A stretch of DNA of 51,679 bases, from contig JALZVT010000001.1 in the NCBI GenBank assembly GCA_023300545.1, positions 1 through 51,679 of the forward strand, given 5' to 3'. Numbering within the stretch: position 1 is the first letter of the stretch; each line of letters begins with the position of its first letter. Below are positions 51,102-51,679 of this stretch, one piece after another. The stretch comes from Pseudomonadales bacterium (GTDB taxonomy: Bacteria > Pseudomonadota > Gammaproteobacteria > Pseudomonadales > Azotimanducaceae). Position numbers and translations under genes: made by a program. The notes beneath the pieces are model-generated. The model saw only the letters and a program-made list of their open reading frames with translations. It ran no database searches and had not been told where the DNA came from.

Positions 51102-51679
51102 TTAGCGGAGAGGATCTAACTCGGCGGAATATCGCAGTTCGCCAGCGCCATTCACAATCACAGCGTCTACCCCGGGCAGTGCGTCGATTAGAGCAAGCCC
51201 TTTATCGAGGCCCAGCACAAAAACAGCCGTAGAGAGCGCATCGGTGAAAAGTCCTTCCGGCCCCAGAATGGTGACGCTCCGCAGTTCGCGAGCCGAATCA
51301 CCATTATCCGGATCAATAATATGGTGGTAGCGCACACCCTTCTCCTCAAAAAAGCGTTCGTAGTCGCCTGAGGTTGATACTGCCGTATCAATCAACGGCA
51401 GCAGCGCAATCATTGTTGAGCGGTCCCGGGGGTTTTGGACACCAACGGTCCAGGGGCGGCCCCTTCGATCGCCCAGAATTCGACTGTCGCCACCCGCGGC
51501 AACCATGCCCTGGCTGACTCCACGCTTGCGCAACAGCGCCGTCGCGCGGTCAACCGCATAGCCTTTGGCGATCCCTCCAAGGTCGATATAGACACCGGGA
51601 TGGGCGAATCGAACCCGGCGTCCACGCGACAACACCACGTGTTTGAAATTGATGGCTGCCAGCGCACTGGCCAGTGCGC
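51102..51679 (-). CDS. apbE: FAD:protein FMN transferase (ApbE family), 3' part; 5' end outside window
   Basis: The last ~192 residues of an ApbE protein; the frame is open to the right edge and reads ALAAINFKHVVLSRG as in the family before the core. Diagnostic motifs are YIDLGGIAKGYAVDRA, VAAGGDSRILGD, VQNPRDR, HHIIDPDNGD and LFTDALSTAVFVLG. ApbE attaches FMN to a threonine of periplasmic or membrane flavoproteins using FAD and Mg2+. It is upstream of the TlpA gene on the same strand, separated by 380 bp, so it may or may not belong to the same transcript. The signal peptide and start are not in the window. Confidence 0.93.
   Translation of the reverse strand, partial: ALASALAAINFKHVVLSRGRRVRFAHPGVYIDLGGIAKGYAVDRATALLRKRGVSQGMVAAGGDSRILGDRRGRPWTVGVQNPRDRSTMIALLPLIDTAVSTSGDYERFFEEKGVRYHHIIDPDNGDSARELRSVTILGPEGLFTDALSTAVFVLGLDKGLALIDALPGVDAVIVNGAGELRYSAELDPLR

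Noticed and set aside
50924-51232. A 102-codon frame on the plus strand over the ApbE/TlpA spacer
   Set aside because: Its middle is the translated 18-bp tandem repeat and its end is antisense to the ApbE core; no ribosome site.
1-51679. CRISPR arrays, insertion sequences, toxin-antitoxin pairs and restriction systems
   Set aside because: I looked for regularly spaced repeats, transposase motifs and paired small toxin-like genes and found none; the only tandem repeats are the three short ones listed.

Overview
This window reads as one chromosomal segment of a free-living, probably marine or environmental gammaproteobacterium. GC content looks mid-50s by eye, coding is dense on both strands, and there are many GTG and TTG initiators. 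The LPS-transport protein LptF, TonB/ExbBD, YheT and TraB/GumN homologues and a set of XrtA/PEP-CTERM-type exopolysaccharide genes support this, but no rRNA or marker gene allows a firmer placement. I see no insertion sequence, prophage, integrase or CRISPR array.

Layout. (1) Positions 1-1491: the 5' part of lptF, divergent from an LptA/OstA-like exported protein. (2) 1497-8147, minus strand: a tight, apparently co-transcribed set. In transcription order it encodes a YghO/bacterial-ceramide-synthase-like GNAT protein, a MobA-like nucleotidyltransferase, a DAGK-fold lipid kinase, an Asp/Asn beta-hydroxylase-like dioxygenase, a GMC oxidoreductase, a LicC-like nucleotidyltransferase and a HIT protein. 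Together these look like an unassigned lipid or head-group biosynthesis pathway. (3) 8214-15398: a ThDP enzyme, an epoxide hydrolase, an OmpA-type lipoprotein and a tricorn-like protease. (4) 15450-18523: a PdxA / zinc alcohol dehydrogenase / FAH-family operon. Upstream of it is an excellent LexA (SOS) box, shared with a small divergent zinc-ribbon gene. (5) 18923-26220: RibBX-type DHBP synthase, tRNA-Arg(TCG), a secreted lipoprotein, TauD-like dioxygenase, single-domain asparaginase, hydrolase plus acyltransferase pair, acyl-CoA dehydrogenase and enoyl-CoA hydratase.

(6) 26378-31318: a partial exopolysaccharide module with a Wza/XrtA-type export lipoprotein, an outer-membrane beta-barrel and a PrsT-like TPR lipoprotein. 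The last two genes converge and overlap by 78 bp. (7) 31377-34350: CinA-N/MoaB-like protein, TraB/GumN lipoprotein and YheT-like hydrolase. (8) 34369-37147: an isoquinoline-1-oxidoreductase-type molybdenum hydroxylase pair. (9) 37213-40901: a DUF1932 dehydrogenase, an exported M20 amidohydrolase, a YceI-like lipoprotein and a small secreted protein.

(10) 40931-51679, minus strand: the most striking block. A partial ApbE and a TlpA thioredoxin are followed by a coiled-coil exported protein, a 617-aa exported helical/TPR protein, a 940-aa TPR lipoprotein, a 233-aa TPR lipoprotein and a 104-aa exported protein. These are followed by one ExbB/TolQ-type protein, two ExbD-type proteins and an AgmX/TonB-like energiser. 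Start/stop overlaps indicate translational coupling. The 1 ExbB : 2 ExbD : TonB-like : TPR-lipoprotein composition resembles the myxobacterial AglRQS-Glt/Nfs envelope-spanning machines. I infer a proton-motive-force-driven trans-envelope apparatus whose cargo or purpose cannot be read from the sequence. One of the two ExbD proteins lacks the transmembrane aspartate.
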